A stretch of DNA of 64,000 nt from CAVVMA01 sp963788205 (GTDB taxonomy: Bacteria; Desulfobacterota; Binatia; Binatales; Binataceae), in the NCBI GenBank assembly GCA_963788205.1, contig CAWBGG010000005.1:248001-312000 (forward strand), given 5' to 3'. Below, piece by piece: positions 48,337 through 57,848 of the stretch. The notes beneath the pieces are model-generated. The model saw only the letters and a program-made list of their open reading frames with translations. It ran no database searches and was not told the origin of the DNA. How positions within the stretch are numbered: the first letter of the stretch is position 1; each line of letters begins with the position of its first letter. Position numbers and translations under genes: made by a program.

Positions 48337-49383
48337 ATGATCGATCTGCGCAGCGACACTGTTACTCTGCCGACGCCCGCGATGCGCGAGGCGATCGCGC
48401 ACGCCGAGCTCGGCGACGATGTCTACGGCGAAGATCCCACTGTCAACCGGCTCGAAGAGATGTCCGCAGCGATGCTCGGTAAGGAAGCGTCGCTCCTGGT
48501 CGCGAGCGGAACGATGGGCAATCTGATCGCGATGCTGGTCCATTGTCCGCGCGGCTCCAAGGCGATCGTCGGATCGGAAGCACATACCTACCATTACGAA
48601 GCCGGCGGTGCTTCGGCATTGGGCGGAATCGTCCTGACCCAGGTGCGCAATCACGAAGGCGGAGTAATCGATCTCGAAGAGCTGGCCGCCGAGCTCAACC
48701 CGCCGGACGATCCGCATTACGCGATGCCCGCGATGGTCGGGCTGGAAAACACGCACAATCGATGCGGCGGAGCGGCGGTGAGCCTGTCGCATTCGGAGCA
48801 GGTGGCCGGGTTGGCGCGCGCTCGCGGCGTCGCGATTCATCTGGACGGCGCGCGCATCTTCAACGCCGCGCTCGCGCTCGAAACCAGCGCGGCGAAGATC
48901 GCCGCCTCGGCGGATTCGGTCTCCTTCTGCTTGTCGAAAGGCCTCGCCTGTCCGGCCGGCTCGATGTTGTGCGGCAGCCGCGCTTTCGTTGCCCGCGCGC
49001 GGCGCGCGCGCAAGATGCTGGGTGGCGGGATGCGCCAGGCCGGCATCATCGCCGCGGCGGGGATCGTCGCGCTCGAAACGATGATCGATCGCCTCGCCGA
49101 GGACCATCAGAATGCCCGCGCGCTCGCCCACGGCCTCGCGCCGATCGCGGGGCTGCGCGTGCAGACCGTCGCGCATCCGACCAACATGGTGGTTTTCGAC
49201 ATTAATGGTGATGCGCACTCCGCGCGGCGCTTTGCCAAGGCGTTGCAAGAACGCGGCGTTCTCGTAGGCCCTCGTGCCGCGACGACCTTTCGCGCGGTCA
49301 CCCATTACGGCGTGACGCGGGCCTATATCGATCGCGCCATCACCGCGGCCGCCGACGCGGCTCGCGAGGCGTTGGGCAACTGA
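48337..49383 (+). CDS. ltaE: Low-specificity L-threonine aldolase
   Basis: 348 aa PLP enzyme splitting L-threonine or L-allo-threonine into glycine and acetaldehyde. Starts MIDLRSDTVTLPTPAMREAI; the active-site region is HLDGARIFNAALAL and the Schiff-base lysine is in FCLSKGLACPAGS (about Lys 200). A start six codons earlier at 48319 is possible, but GGTGAGGAC lies correctly placed for 48337 and the protein family begins there. An SDR gene follows 18 bases later. Confidence 0.93.
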   Translation: MIDLRSDTVTLPTPAMREAIAHAELGDDVYGEDPTVNRLEEMSAAMLGKEASLLVASGTMGNLIAMLVHCPRGSKAIVGSEAHTYHYEAGGASALGGIVLTQVRNHEGGVIDLEELAAELNPPDDPHYAMPAMVGLENTHNRCGGAAVSLSHSEQVAGLARARGVAIHLDGARIFNAALALETSAAKIAASADSVSFCLSKGLACPAGSMLCGSRAFVARARRARKMLGGGMRQAGIIAAAGIVALETMIDRLAEDHQNARALAHGLAPIAGLRVQTVAHPTNMVVFDINGDAHSARRFAKALQERGVLVGPRAATTFRAVTHYGVTRAYIDRAITAAADAAREALGN

Positions 49384-49400
49384 CGCGGGCGAGCGGCGCG

Positions 49401-50184
49401 ATGGATTCGCTCGAAGCGTTGTTTTCCCTGCGCGGGCGCGTCGGGCTGGTCACCGGCGCATCGTCCGGTCTGGGCCTCGAATGTGCCCGCGCCCTTGCGA
49501 TCGCCGGCGCGGATGTCGCTCTGGTGGCGCGGCGCGCCGAGCGGCTCGAGTCGATCGCAAGCGAGCTGTCACGCGACTACGGCGTGAAGGCGCTCGGGGC
49601 CGCAGCCGATATCACGAGCGAAGCCGAGCTCGATCGCATAATCGAGCGGACCGTCGCGGAGCTCGGCGAGATCGATATCCTGGTGAACAACGCCGGAATC
49701 GCACCGACCGGGCGGGCCGAAAAACTCTCGCGCCAGGATTGGGACGCGGCGCTCAGCCTCAACCTGACGGCGCCCATGATGCTCTCGCAGCGGGTCGCGC
49801 GCCGCCTGATCGAGCGCAAACGGCCGGGGCGAATAATCAACGTCACCTCGATTCTCGCCTACGTCGGAAGCGCGGTGTACCGGCTCTCGGCCTATACGGC
49901 CAGCAAGGCCGCGCTCGCCAACCTGACGCGCCAGCTCAGCGATCGAATGGGCGCCGCATGGAATTCTGGTGAACGCGATCGCACCCGGATGGATCCCGAC
50001 CGAAGCCACCGAAGCCGGAATCGCAAAGCCGGGTAATCGCGAACGGATGGAAACGTTCACGCCAATGGGACGGCTGGGCAGGCCCGACGAGATTCGCGGC
50101 GCAGTGATCTTTCTCGCCAGCGCCGCGTCGAGCTACGTGACCGGCTCGGTAGTCGCCGTCGACGGCGGCTACCTGAGCTGGTAG
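49401..50184 (+). pseudogene. Short-chain dehydrogenase/reductase, split by a one-base insertion
   Basis: About 260 aa when corrected. The first frame (TGASSGLGLECARALAIAGA, NNAG, catalytic SAYTASKAA) runs to about 49940 and then diverges into basic sequence ending at 50036. Removing one A at about 49942 continues it as LAIEWAPHGILVNAIAPGWI, joining the C-terminal frame that ends VTGSVVAVDGGYLSW at 50184. This is a gluconate-5-dehydrogenase-like or FabG-like SDR; substrate unknown. Coupled to ltaE by position. Confidence 0.88.
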
Positions 50185-50209
50185 TCGCGCCGACGCTGGA
50201 TCGTCGCGC

Positions 50210-51169
50210 TCAATCTCGCGATCGATCTCGCGGGCCGAGAAACCTGTCACCGTTGTAGTGGATAAGATGCTCCGGGAGTTCGGCAATCCACACTTCCGTA
50301 TCCCAGGCGATCTCGCTGATGTGGCGACGAAACTCCGTCATGTCGGGAAAGGCGGAGACGTAAATCAGTCCAACCGGACAATCGGCCAGGATACGTTCGA
50401 GCTCCAGAACGCGCTTTTGGGACATCGGTCCATGCGAGGTGACAGCTTCAACGAGGAAAACCCAGTCACGTTTCTCGTCAAATATGATCACGTCCGGTAG
50501 CTTGTCATGCTCTGTGAGCGGAAAGTGGAGGGCTTTCAGGGCTTCCGCATGTATGTAGAGATTCTTCTGTGCAGCGTCACCCAGATAGAGGAGCTTCGGG
50601 CGTTCCGCAAACTGCGGTGCGAATTGCTCTACAATCGCCTTCTGGAGTTTGTTGTGTGCTCCCGGCGAGAGGCTGACCAGTTTCCCGTCGGGAAAACGTA
50701 CCGGAACGAGGCGCTTTGATCGTCGTCTCTCGAATATCTCGATCAACGCGGGTCGGCGCGATAGGAATCCAGCAACGGCACCCTCCCACCCGCTTTTCCC
50801 GTAAGATCTGACCGCGTGCAGGGCCGCTTCGGAGATCGCGTAATGAGCGCGAGGACTGTTCGTGGGTAACTCTGGAGCGAACGGATTATAGTCGGCGACG
50901 CCGGCAAGGACGAATTGGTGTAGCACTTGGCGGCGAACCGTTTCGCGTGTGTTGGGCGCATAGGTGACCTTGTAGTGGTCACGGATGAAATCCATGACGC
51001 CTTTCGTCACGGTCCGGCCTTCCCGCTTCGCCAGACTCCACGGATCCTTTGCGCGAATACCGCACAAGGCCAGCAAGGTCAAAGCGGAAATCTGGTTCTG
51101 TTGAGGTCGCGGAAGACCGATCGCCTTTAGGATGGTTTGGGCTTCAGCGATCCTCTCTGACCTTTTCAC
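50210..51169 (-). CDS. BsuBI/PstI-type type II restriction endonuclease
   Basis: 319 aa. Family features are KLLYLGDAAQKNLYIHAEAL, HDKLPDVIIFDEKRDWVFLV and EAVTSHGPMSQKRVLELERI. Family members cleave CTGCAG; the specificity here is expected but not proven. The GTG start overlaps the stop of the methyltransferase gene (GTGA), the M-then-R order. Lower GC than neighbours, so the pair was probably acquired. Confidence 0.93.
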   Translation of the reverse strand: MKRSERIAEAQTILKAIGLPRPQQNQISALTLLALCGIRAKDPWSLAKREGRTVTKGVMDFIRDHYKVTYAPNTRETVRRQVLHQFVLAGVADYNPFAPELPTNSPRAHYAISEAALHAVRSYGKSGWEGAVAGFLSRRPALIEIFERRRSKRLVPVRFPDGKLVSLSPGAHNKLQKAIVEQFAPQFAERPKLLYLGDAAQKNLYIHAEALKALHFPLTEHDKLPDVIIFDEKRDWVFLVEAVTSHGPMSQKRVLELERILADCPVGLIYVSAFPDMTEFRRHISEIAWDTEVWIAELPEHLIHYNGDRFLGPRDRSRD

Positions 51170-52743
51170 TTGCGAGTCCCGATAGCCTCTCTGACGATTT
51201 CCTCCAGGCTTTCACTGCCATCGCCCACCGCTTTGGCGCGTCGACCGATCATCAGGATCGTGTCGCGAGCCGGTAAAGGCATCGCCCGCAGCTCGGTCGC
51301 GCTCACCTGCGTATTGCCGCTCGACACCCTGAAGTACGTGTCCAGCAACTCGCTGTTGAGAAGAGCTGCCAGTCCAACCGCCTCGTCTTCCGCCAATTCT
51401 CCACCGGGTCGATGAATGTAGTTCAGGTGATTTTCAATTCCGATTAGTGGACACGAAGAAAAACGCTTGAGCCACGGCGACGCCACCAACCTACGTGGTT
51501 CTTCCTTGGCGCTGAAACGACGGAGCAGGACGTAGTTCCGGTTGGACAACAGCAGAGACCTTTCGCTCGCGGTCCGTCTTATGTACTGCGGTTTCCGGAA
51601 ACTGTTTGGAAATGAAATCCGCATTGGATGAACGTGGTTCATCCAGATTAGAGGAGCATAGCTATCGGCTGGCACACCGGCTGCGTCCAGGAACTCCGTT
51701 GCCCGAAAGGGCACGACCGGACCCGTCGAAATATTCATGCCGTAATCATGCAGAGACCCGCTCCAGGAATCGACGAGCCGAAGGGCAGCATCTTCGTCCT
51801 TCAAAATTGGCAGTTTCAGCACCCTGTCACTGCCGGGCTTTCCGAGGGCATCTTCGAGCGGCAACGACCGACGGATTGAACTATCAAGATCGGCAATCCC
51901 GACGCTGCTCGAGATGCATAGCTCGGGGCAACCATCACGAGACTGCCAGCCGCGATCTCGAACGCCCTTTAGTATAATGTTTTCCTGCAACACGGAATCG
52001 CGACCGAAGGCCTCGCGGCGAGAGCTGAACACGTGCACTCGCGTGGGGCGCACGCTTGCGAAAAATGTTTCCCGGAAAAGTCGAAAGTATGGACCTGACG
52101 TGAAACTGCGCGGTGTTATGAAGAGGAACTCTCCGCCTTCACGGAGAAGGGCCGCGCCGGCCGCCATGAAGAGAGCATAAATGTTCGGCTGGCCATGAAC
52201 GACGGACGTGGCTGCTCGGGCACGCGAGTCAGAGCCGGCAATCTTGAAGTAAGGAGGATTCGCGATAACAAGGTCGAACGGATGGACCTTCTGTGAATGG
52301 AACAAATGGTCAGTGGTCCTGAGAGCTTGTGTGTGGGCTGAAAGAAAGTCCCGCTTTTCGACCTTCGCGCGCACCGTAATCCGGCGCTTCGCCGCCCATC
52401 GCTTGAGATTCTCCAGCACATCCACGAGGACATCCTGTAAGTCATGGTCGGTTTCATAGGCAGTTAAGTCCGCCTCCTGAAGCCGAGTGCCGGAAGATGC
52501 CAGCCGTTCTACAACTGCACAGAGCAGCGTTCCGGAACCGGCCGCAGGATCGAGGATGCGCATGGACCTTGGGCTGTCATTCGCCAGGGCAGCCATGAAG
52601 TCGGCTACTGCCAGCGGGGTTAGATAAAGCCCTGCAGCTTTGCGCTGAGCGGCGCTCTTGTTCGCTACGACCTCAGCACCACCTCGGTCCGCGTACCAGG
52701 CGAGGCGATCAACGGAACTATGCTGATCCTCTTTTACGAACAC
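51166..52743 (-). CDS. N6-adenine DNA methyltransferase (BsuBI/PstI M protein)
   Basis: 525 aa. Motif I is LDPAAGSGTLL, motif IV NPPYFKI, and motif X-like AGLYLTPLAVADFM lies near the N-terminus; the C-terminal half should hold the target-recognition part (RRFSAKEEPRRLV region). It protects the site cut by the adjacent nuclease by adding a methyl group to adenine. Start GTG at 52743. The system is wedged between a core SDR gene and rodA. Confidence 0.94.
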   Translation of the reverse strand: MFVKEDQHSSVDRLAWYADRGGAEVVANKSAAQRKAAGLYLTPLAVADFMAALANDSPRSMRILDPAAGSGTLLCAVVERLASSGTRLQEADLTAYETDHDLQDVLVDVLENLKRWAAKRRITVRAKVEKRDFLSAHTQALRTTDHLFHSQKVHPFDLVIANPPYFKIAGSDSRARAATSVVHGQPNIYALFMAAGAALLREGGEFLFITPRSFTSGPYFRLFRETFFASVRPTRVHVFSSRREAFGRDSVLQENIILKGVRDRGWQSRDGCPELCISSSVGIADLDSSIRRSLPLEDALGKPGSDRVLKLPILKDEDAALRLVDSWSGSLHDYGMNISTGPVVPFRATEFLDAAGVPADSYAPLIWMNHVHPMRISFPNSFRKPQYIRRTASERSLLLSNRNYVLLRRFSAKEEPRRLVASPWLKRFSSCPLIGIENHLNYIHRPGGELAEDEAVGLAALLNSELLDTYFRVSSGNTQVSATELRAMPLPARDTILMIGRRAKAVGDGSESLEEIVREAIGTRK

Positions 52744-52902
52744 TGAGCGTGCCCTATACAGAGTGCTCGCCGTCAGTATTGGCCGTTCGCAATCACAGTT
52801 TCAACCGCACGGTTCCCTCCCCTCGTGAGAACGCGAAAAGTGAATCGGCACCCAAGGAAATGAAGTTCCGCCGGCGTTGGGCGACGGGCGTGCTAATTTC
52901 GG

Positions 52903-54018
52903 TCAGAACAGGTAGCGGCGGGTGTTGATGCTGATCAGGACGCCCATCGCGGCCATCATTGCGATCAGCGACGAGCCGCCGTAACTTACCAGCGGCAGCG
53001 TCAATCCCACTACCGGCAGGACGCCGCAGGCCATCGCGATATTGATCGTCACCTGCCAGAACACCAGCGACGCCAGCCCGATCGCGAGCAAGGCGCCGAA
53101 GCGATCGCGCGCGTGACGCGCGATCCATACGCCGCGCGCGATCAGCGCGGTGTAGAGACCGAGCAGCACCAGCGAGCCCGCGAAACCCCACTCTTCGGCG
53201 AATACCGAAAAGATGAAGTCGGTCGATTGTTCGGGCAGAAAATTCAGCCGCGCTTGGGTGCCCTTGAGAAAGCCCTTGCCCCATTCGCCGCCCGAACCGA
53301 TCGCAATCTCCGACTGAATGACGTGATAGCCCGCGCCCAGCGGATCGGATTGCGGATTGAGGAAACTGACCAGCCGCTGGCGCTGATACGGCTTCAGATA
53401 GTGCAATCCCAGCGGAGCGGCCAGCATCGCGATCAACGCCAGCCCGAGCAGCACGCGCAGATTGATCCCGCCGGCAAAAATCAATGTCGCGGCGATAGCC
53501 AGCATCACCAGTGCGGTGCCAAGGTCGGGCTCCTTTAGCACCAGGCCGACCGGCAGCAGCACCAGCAGCGCCGGCACGATCAACTGCAGCAAGTTGATTC
53601 CGCCCTTGGGCGGCTCCTCGCGCAGGTAACGGACCATCACGAGCACCAGCGCAATCTTCACGACCTCGGAGGGCTCCAGGTGGAAGAAGCCCAGTGCGAT
53701 CCACCGGCGCGCGCCGAGCGTCGAATGGCCAACCACCGAGAGCGCTGCCAGCAGCGCGATCGCGATTGCGTAAATCAGATAGGCGTAGGTCGAGAGCGCG
53801 CGATAATCGACGAGCGCGGCGACCAGCATCACGGCTAGCCCCGCGGCGATCCACATCGACTGGCGCACGACCAGCGGATGGAATGAGCTGTGCGGGCCGC
53901 CGTAGGAAGCGCTGAGCACGCTCAGCATCCCGATGCCGAGCACGCCGAGGATCAGCGCCAGCAGCGTCCAGTCGAAATGGTAGATGAGTCGGCGGTCGAG
54001 CCCGGGAATCAAGGCCAT
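52903..54018 (-). CDS. rodA: RodA peptidoglycan polymerase (SEDS)
   Basis: 371 aa SEDS protein, the glycosyltransferase of the cell-elongation machine in the inner membrane. About ten hydrophobic segments. Family motifs are ARRWIALGFFHLEPSEVVKI, YHVIQSEIAIGSGGEWGKGF and LPLVSYGGSSLIAMMAAMG. It starts one base after the mrdA stop, giving the standard PBP2-RodA operon; the partner is PBP2. Confidence 0.95.
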   Translation of the reverse strand: MALIPGLDRRLIYHFDWTLLALILGVLGIGMLSVLSASYGGPHSSFHPLVVRQSMWIAAGLAVMLVAALVDYRALSTYAYLIYAIAIALLAALSVVGHSTLGARRWIALGFFHLEPSEVVKIALVLVMVRYLREEPPKGGINLLQLIVPALLVLLPVGLVLKEPDLGTALVMLAIAATLIFAGGINLRVLLGLALIAMLAAPLGLHYLKPYQRQRLVSFLNPQSDPLGAGYHVIQSEIAIGSGGEWGKGFLKGTQARLNFLPEQSTDFIFSVFAEEWGFAGSLVLLGLYTALIARGVWIARHARDRFGALLAIGLASLVFWQVTINIAMACGVLPVVGLTLPLVSYGGSSLIAMMAAMGVLISINTRRYLF

Positions 54019-54019
54019 C

Positions 54020-55927
54020 TTAGGGATTAGCCTCTTCAGTGGCGACCAAGCCCGCGGAGGACGCGCGCGTCATATCGCGCGACGGCTGCGGCTCAGGAGC
54101 GGGGTACAGCTCGAAGAATTTCTGCATCACGTCATGGACCGGAGGTGCCGCGGCAGATCCGCCATGACCGCCGTGCTCGATCAGGCAGGCGATCGCGATT
54201 CGCGGATGGTCCTTGGGCGCGTAGGCGATGAACCACGCGTGATCGCGGTACTTCTCGGGCTCCTTGTCCTCGGCCACGCGCTCTCCTCCGTTTTCCTTGA
54301 CCACCTGCGCGGTGCCGGTTTTGCCGCATACCGTGATGCCCTTGAGCTGGGCCTTGTGCGCGGTGCCGCCCGGACCGTTGACCACGTCGGCCATCGCGTC
54401 ACGGACAGTCTCGAGGATATCGGGATCAATGTTGACCTTGGCTTCGATCTCGGGGTCGTATGACTTGGCGACGCCGCCGTCGAGCCCCTCGACCATCTTG
54501 ACGATGTGAGGCTTGTAGCGGATGCCGCCGTTGGCGATTTCGGCGGCGAGTTGCGCAAGCTCGAGCGGCGTTACGTTCACGTAGCCCTGTCCGATCGCGA
54601 CCGACAGCGTTTCGGCGGGATACCATCGCTCGTGAAAGCGCTTGCGTTTCCAGGCCGAGGATGGAACCACGCCGCCCTTTTCATTGTCGAGCTCGATTCC
54701 GGTGGGCTGGCCGAAGCCGAGCAGATGCGCCCATTTGGCCAGTTTGTCGATCCCCAGATGCATCCCGACATTGTAGAAATAGACGTCGCAGGACTCGACG
54801 ATCGCGCGATGCAACGTCAGGCCGCCGTGTCCCTGCTTGCGCCAGCATCGATACTCGCGATTCCCGTACCAGATGCCGCCCGGGCAGAAGTAGGCCGTGT
54901 TATCCTTGAGCGTGCCCTCCTCCATCGCGGCGATCGTGTCGACCAGCTTGAAGGTCGAGCCCGGCGGGTAGGTTCCCTGAATTACGCGGTCCTGCAGCGG
55001 ATGGTCGGGGTCGGTCATCAGCTTGCGCCACTCCACGCCGCTGATCCCATTGGCGCCGAACATGTTGGGATCGAAGGTCGGATGGCTCGCCATCGCGAGG
55101 ATCTCTCCGTTGTTGGGATCGAGCGCGACCAGCGCGCCGGCGTGATCGCCCATGGCCTGCTCGGCGACGTGCTGGAGATCGAGATCGATCGTGAGCACCA
55201 CGCTCTGGCCGGGCCGGTCGGGATTCTCCTTGAGCAGGCGCAGGCGCCGCCCGACCGCGTCAACTTCAATCTCCTGGCCGCCGCTGGCGCCACGCAGATA
55301 GGGCTCCCATCCCCGCTCGAGACCGAATTTTCCGATCTCGTCGCCCATGTGATAGCCGGCCAGCTTGTGCAAATCCTGCTCGTTGGTCTCGCCCACATAG
55401 CCGAGCAGATGGGCCGCCAGACTGCCGTAGAGATAGTGGCGGCGCGGCGTCACTTGCAGGCTCACGCCCGGCAGTTCGAGCTGATGGGTCTCAAGCGCGA
55501 CGAGCTGCGGCCACGTGAGCCGCTCCTCGACGGTGATCGGATCGTAAGCGGGACGTCCCTCATCTTCGGCTTGCGAGATCGTCCCGGCGATATGATCCGA
55601 CCCGAGCAGCGTCTCGAGCCGTTCGATAGTCGCGGAGAGGTCTTTGCTGTCTTCCGGTACGACCACCGCATCGAAGGTCGGACGGGTATCGACCAGCGGG
55701 CGATGGCGCCGGTCGAAGACGATTCCGCGCGGCGCCGGCACGCGCAGGGTGCGAATCCGGTTGCGATCGGCCAGCTCGGCCATCTCCGGGCTCTTGATCA
55801 CCTGCAGGTAATAGAGCCGCACCGTCAGCACGAACAACGCCGCCATCATCAGCGTGAAAAGCACGACGAGGCGGGGTTCAAGCTTGGGAATGCCAGTGTT
55901 TTTGCGGCGACGGAACAAACCAGCCAA
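54020..55927 (-). CDS. mrdA: Penicillin-binding protein 2 (transpeptidase, elongation)
   Basis: 635 aa class B PBP crosslinking peptidoglycan during elongation. One N-terminal membrane span (LVVLFTLMMAALFVLTVRLYY split with the preceding basic region), a dimerisation domain, and the transpeptidase domain with SxxK in PPGSTFKLV at about residue 323, SxN-type SCD in VESCDVYFYNVG and KTG in GKTGTAQV at about 533. Start is the ATG at 55927. rodA follows directly. Confidence 0.96.
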   Translation of the reverse strand: MAGLFRRRKNTGIPKLEPRLVVLFTLMMAALFVLTVRLYYLQVIKSPEMAELADRNRIRTLRVPAPRGIVFDRRHRPLVDTRPTFDAVVVPEDSKDLSATIERLETLLGSDHIAGTISQAEDEGRPAYDPITVEERLTWPQLVALETHQLELPGVSLQVTPRRHYLYGSLAAHLLGYVGETNEQDLHKLAGYHMGDEIGKFGLERGWEPYLRGASGGQEIEVDAVGRRLRLLKENPDRPGQSVVLTIDLDLQHVAEQAMGDHAGALVALDPNNGEILAMASHPTFDPNMFGANGISGVEWRKLMTDPDHPLQDRVIQGTYPPGSTFKLVDTIAAMEEGTLKDNTAYFCPGGIWYGNREYRCWRKQGHGGLTLHRAIVESCDVYFYNVGMHLGIDKLAKWAHLLGFGQPTGIELDNEKGGVVPSSAWKRKRFHERWYPAETLSVAIGQGYVNVTPLELAQLAAEIANGGIRYKPHIVKMVEGLDGGVAKSYDPEIEAKVNIDPDILETVRDAMADVVNGPGGTAHKAQLKGITVCGKTGTAQVVKENGGERVAEDKEPEKYRDHAWFIAYAPKDHPRIAIACLIEHGGHGGSAAAPPVHDVMQKFFELYPAPEPQPSRDMTRASSAGLVATEEANP

Positions 55928-55992
55928 GATATAAGCCCCTACAAGTCAGTCTACTCGCGCGCGTTTCCAAGAGGCAATCCAGGCCGCCTGTC

Positions 55993-56283
55993 GGTAGTGG
56001 TCAAGTTTCGTCGTGCGATTGCAGCCGAGGGCTCCTGCGTCTGGAGTGCGGCGAAGGTGGGTGGTGTGGGATTCTTCGCTGCGCAGACTCCGCTCAGAAT
56101 GACGTCAAATGGTTACGTTCGGTAGATTCCAGAGAGCCCCATTTAACGTCATTCTGAGCGTAGCGAGGGCTCTTGCCCGAGCGAAGTCGAAGAATCTCAT
56201 GCCATTCACGCCGAGAAACGGGCTTGACCGCTCGAGGCTTCCACTTTCAGCTCACAAGGGCAGCGCTGAACTTGACCACTACC
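55993..56283. mobile_element. MITE-like element with 15-bp perfect terminal inverted repeats
   Basis: GGTAGTGGTCAAGTT at 55993-56007 and its exact reverse complement at 56269-56283 bound a 291-bp segment without a gene. Inside, two arms of the REP type face each other: 56091-56112 and 56139-56160, 21 of 22 bases matching. It fills most of the 460-base gap between mrdA and cobU (divergent genes). No target-site duplication was confirmed. Confidence 0.7.
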
Positions 56284-56390
56284 AGCGTGTCGGAGAGGGG
56301 CCGGGGGAGAGGTTCATCAGAGGCCCGCATTCAACCTGTTAGAAGAACGCCGCCCGCTGCGTTAAGCTCGACCGCGATGCGGAAATCCTG

Positions 56391-56912
56391 ATGGGATCGA
56401 TCACGCTAGTCACCGGCGGGGCGCGCAGCGGCAAGAGCGGGTACGCCATCGAGCGTGCGCTGGCGTATCGCGGTTCCCGCCGCGTGTTCGTCGCGACCGC
56501 GCAGGCGCTCGATGACGAGATGCGCGCGCGCATCGAGCATCATCGCGCCGCGCGCCCGCCGGAGTTTCAGACCCTCGAGGAGCCGCTCAACGTGGTGGCC
56601 GCGTTGACGAGGCTCGGGGACCGCGCCGATGTGGTGGTGCTCGATTGCCTGACGCTGTGGGTGTCGAACCTGATGGTGATCCATACCGATGACAACGCGG
56701 TGCTGACCGAGGCGGACGCGCTAGCCACGGCCCTGCGCGATGGCGCCTGGGCGAGCGTGATCGTAACCGACGAGGTGGGCGCGGGCATCGTGCCGGACAA
56801 TCCGGTCTCGCGGCGCTTTCGCGATCTGCTGGGTTGGACGAATCAGAAAGCAGCGAAAGTAGCTGATGAGGTGGTCTTGATGGTGGCGGGGCTGCCGCTG
56901 CGGGTGAAGTGA
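56391..56912 (+). CDS. cobU: Adenosylcobinamide kinase/guanylyltransferase (CobU/CobP)
   Basis: 173 aa. Phosphorylates adenosylcobinamide and attaches GMP in cobalamin nucleotide-loop assembly. Walker A GGARSGKS at residues 9-16, then the family segments HHRAARPPEFQTLEEPL and VLDCLTLWVSNLM, and a C-terminal EVGAGIVPDNPVSRRFRD. Convergent with cobS and cobT, and separated from them by the second copy of the MITE-like repeat. Confidence 0.95.
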   Translation: MGSITLVTGGARSGKSGYAIERALAYRGSRRVFVATAQALDDEMRARIEHHRAARPPEFQTLEEPLNVVAALTRLGDRADVVVLDCLTLWVSNLMVIHTDDNAVLTEADALATALRDGAWASVIVTDEVGAGIVPDNPVSRRFRDLLGWTNQKAAKVADEVVLMVAGLPLRVK

Positions 56913-56931
56913 CCCGCCGGATCGGTCGTGG

Positions 56932-57054
56932 GCGGTTTTGACAGCACGGGCCGGCACGGTCGCCACCGGCGCGGAGGCCGACCCCTACCCCATGTAGGAG
57001 CTTCATTAAGGGTAGGGGCCGGCGTCCCTGCCGGCCATCCGACTCCAAAACCGC
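56932..57054. repeat. MITE-like repeat, copy 2
   Basis: Same element as 25986-26093, with the same ends GCGGTTTTG and CAAAACCGC, but about 15 bases longer through an internal insertion near 56955. It lies between the convergent cobU and cobS genes. It carries no gene. Confidence 0.75.
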
Positions 57055-57068
57055 CCACTACCGCCGAA

Positions 57069-57848
57069 TCAGATGCACATCACCACGAGCACGATCGTTT
57101 CCACGATTTCACCCGCGGCGCCGAGCAGGTCGCCGGTCACGCCGCCCAGCCATCGGCGGTAGAACGCGCGCATTGCGAGCGCGGCCAGCGCCGCCGCCGC
57201 GCACGCCTCGACCATCCGTAGCGAGGGCGCGAGCATCGCGGCCAGCGCCGCCGTTGTCATCGCGAAGCCGAAACCCTGGTCGCCGCCGGCTTCCAGCAGG
57301 GACGAACCCGCACCCTCTGCGCGCAGATACTTAAGGCCGCGGCTGACCGCGACCATCGCCCATCGCGCGAGGCCCGGCGCGAGATACAGCGCCGCGCTCC
57401 GGCGACGACCCACGATGGCGGCGAGCGCGGCGGTTTTGAGCGCCAGCGCAAAGAACAGCGCGAGCGCGCCGAAGCTGCCGATCGCGCTGTCGCGCATGAT
57501 TTCGAGCGCCCGCGCGCGATCGCGGCCGGCGCCCAGCGCGTCGGCCGTGTCGGCGAGTCCATCGAGATGAACCGCCCCCGTCAGTATCGCAAGCGAGAGC
57601 ACGATCAGAATCGAAGAAAGCGGCCGGCCAAACGCGAGCCCGAGTAATGAATCTTCAAGCGCCAGCAGCGCGCCGATCATGAAGCCGGCGATCGGGAACC
57701 AGGCAAATGATTCGGCGAGCGACTCGCTCGCCGCAGCGCGGCGCGGGCCGATCGGCAGGATGGTCAGAAACGCCAGCGCAAGGCGCAACGGGTCGAGGAA
57801 TCGCCCCGCGCGATCGTCACGCTCGTGCGGCGCTGGGTCTTCGCTCAC
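57069..57848 (-). CDS. cobS: Cobalamin synthase (CobS)
   Basis: 259 aa inner-membrane enzyme joining adenosylcobinamide-GDP with alpha-ribazole phosphate. Membrane spans are clear in LALAFLTILPIG, IAGFMIGALLALED, PLSSILIVLSLAILTGAVHL and later segments; the family motif is VHLDGLADTADALGAGRDR. Starts with GTG at 57848 overlapping the cobT stop (GTGA). A long open frame into cobT is an artefact of the cobT frameshift. Confidence 0.93.
   Translation of the reverse strand: MSEDPAPHERDDRAGRFLDPLRLALAFLTILPIGPRRAAASESLAESFAWFPIAGFMIGALLALEDSLLGLAFGRPLSSILIVLSLAILTGAVHLDGLADTADALGAGRDRARALEIMRDSAIGSFGALALFFALALKTAALAAIVGRRRSAALYLAPGLARWAMVAVSRGLKYLRAEGAGSSLLEAGGDQGFGFAMTTAALAAMLAPSLRMVEACAAAALAALAMRAFYRRWLGGVTGDLLGAAGEIVETIVLVVMCI

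Noticed and set aside
51049..51276. Small plus-strand frames inside the restriction-modification genes
   Set aside because: Shadows of the minus-strand genes; no coding signal.
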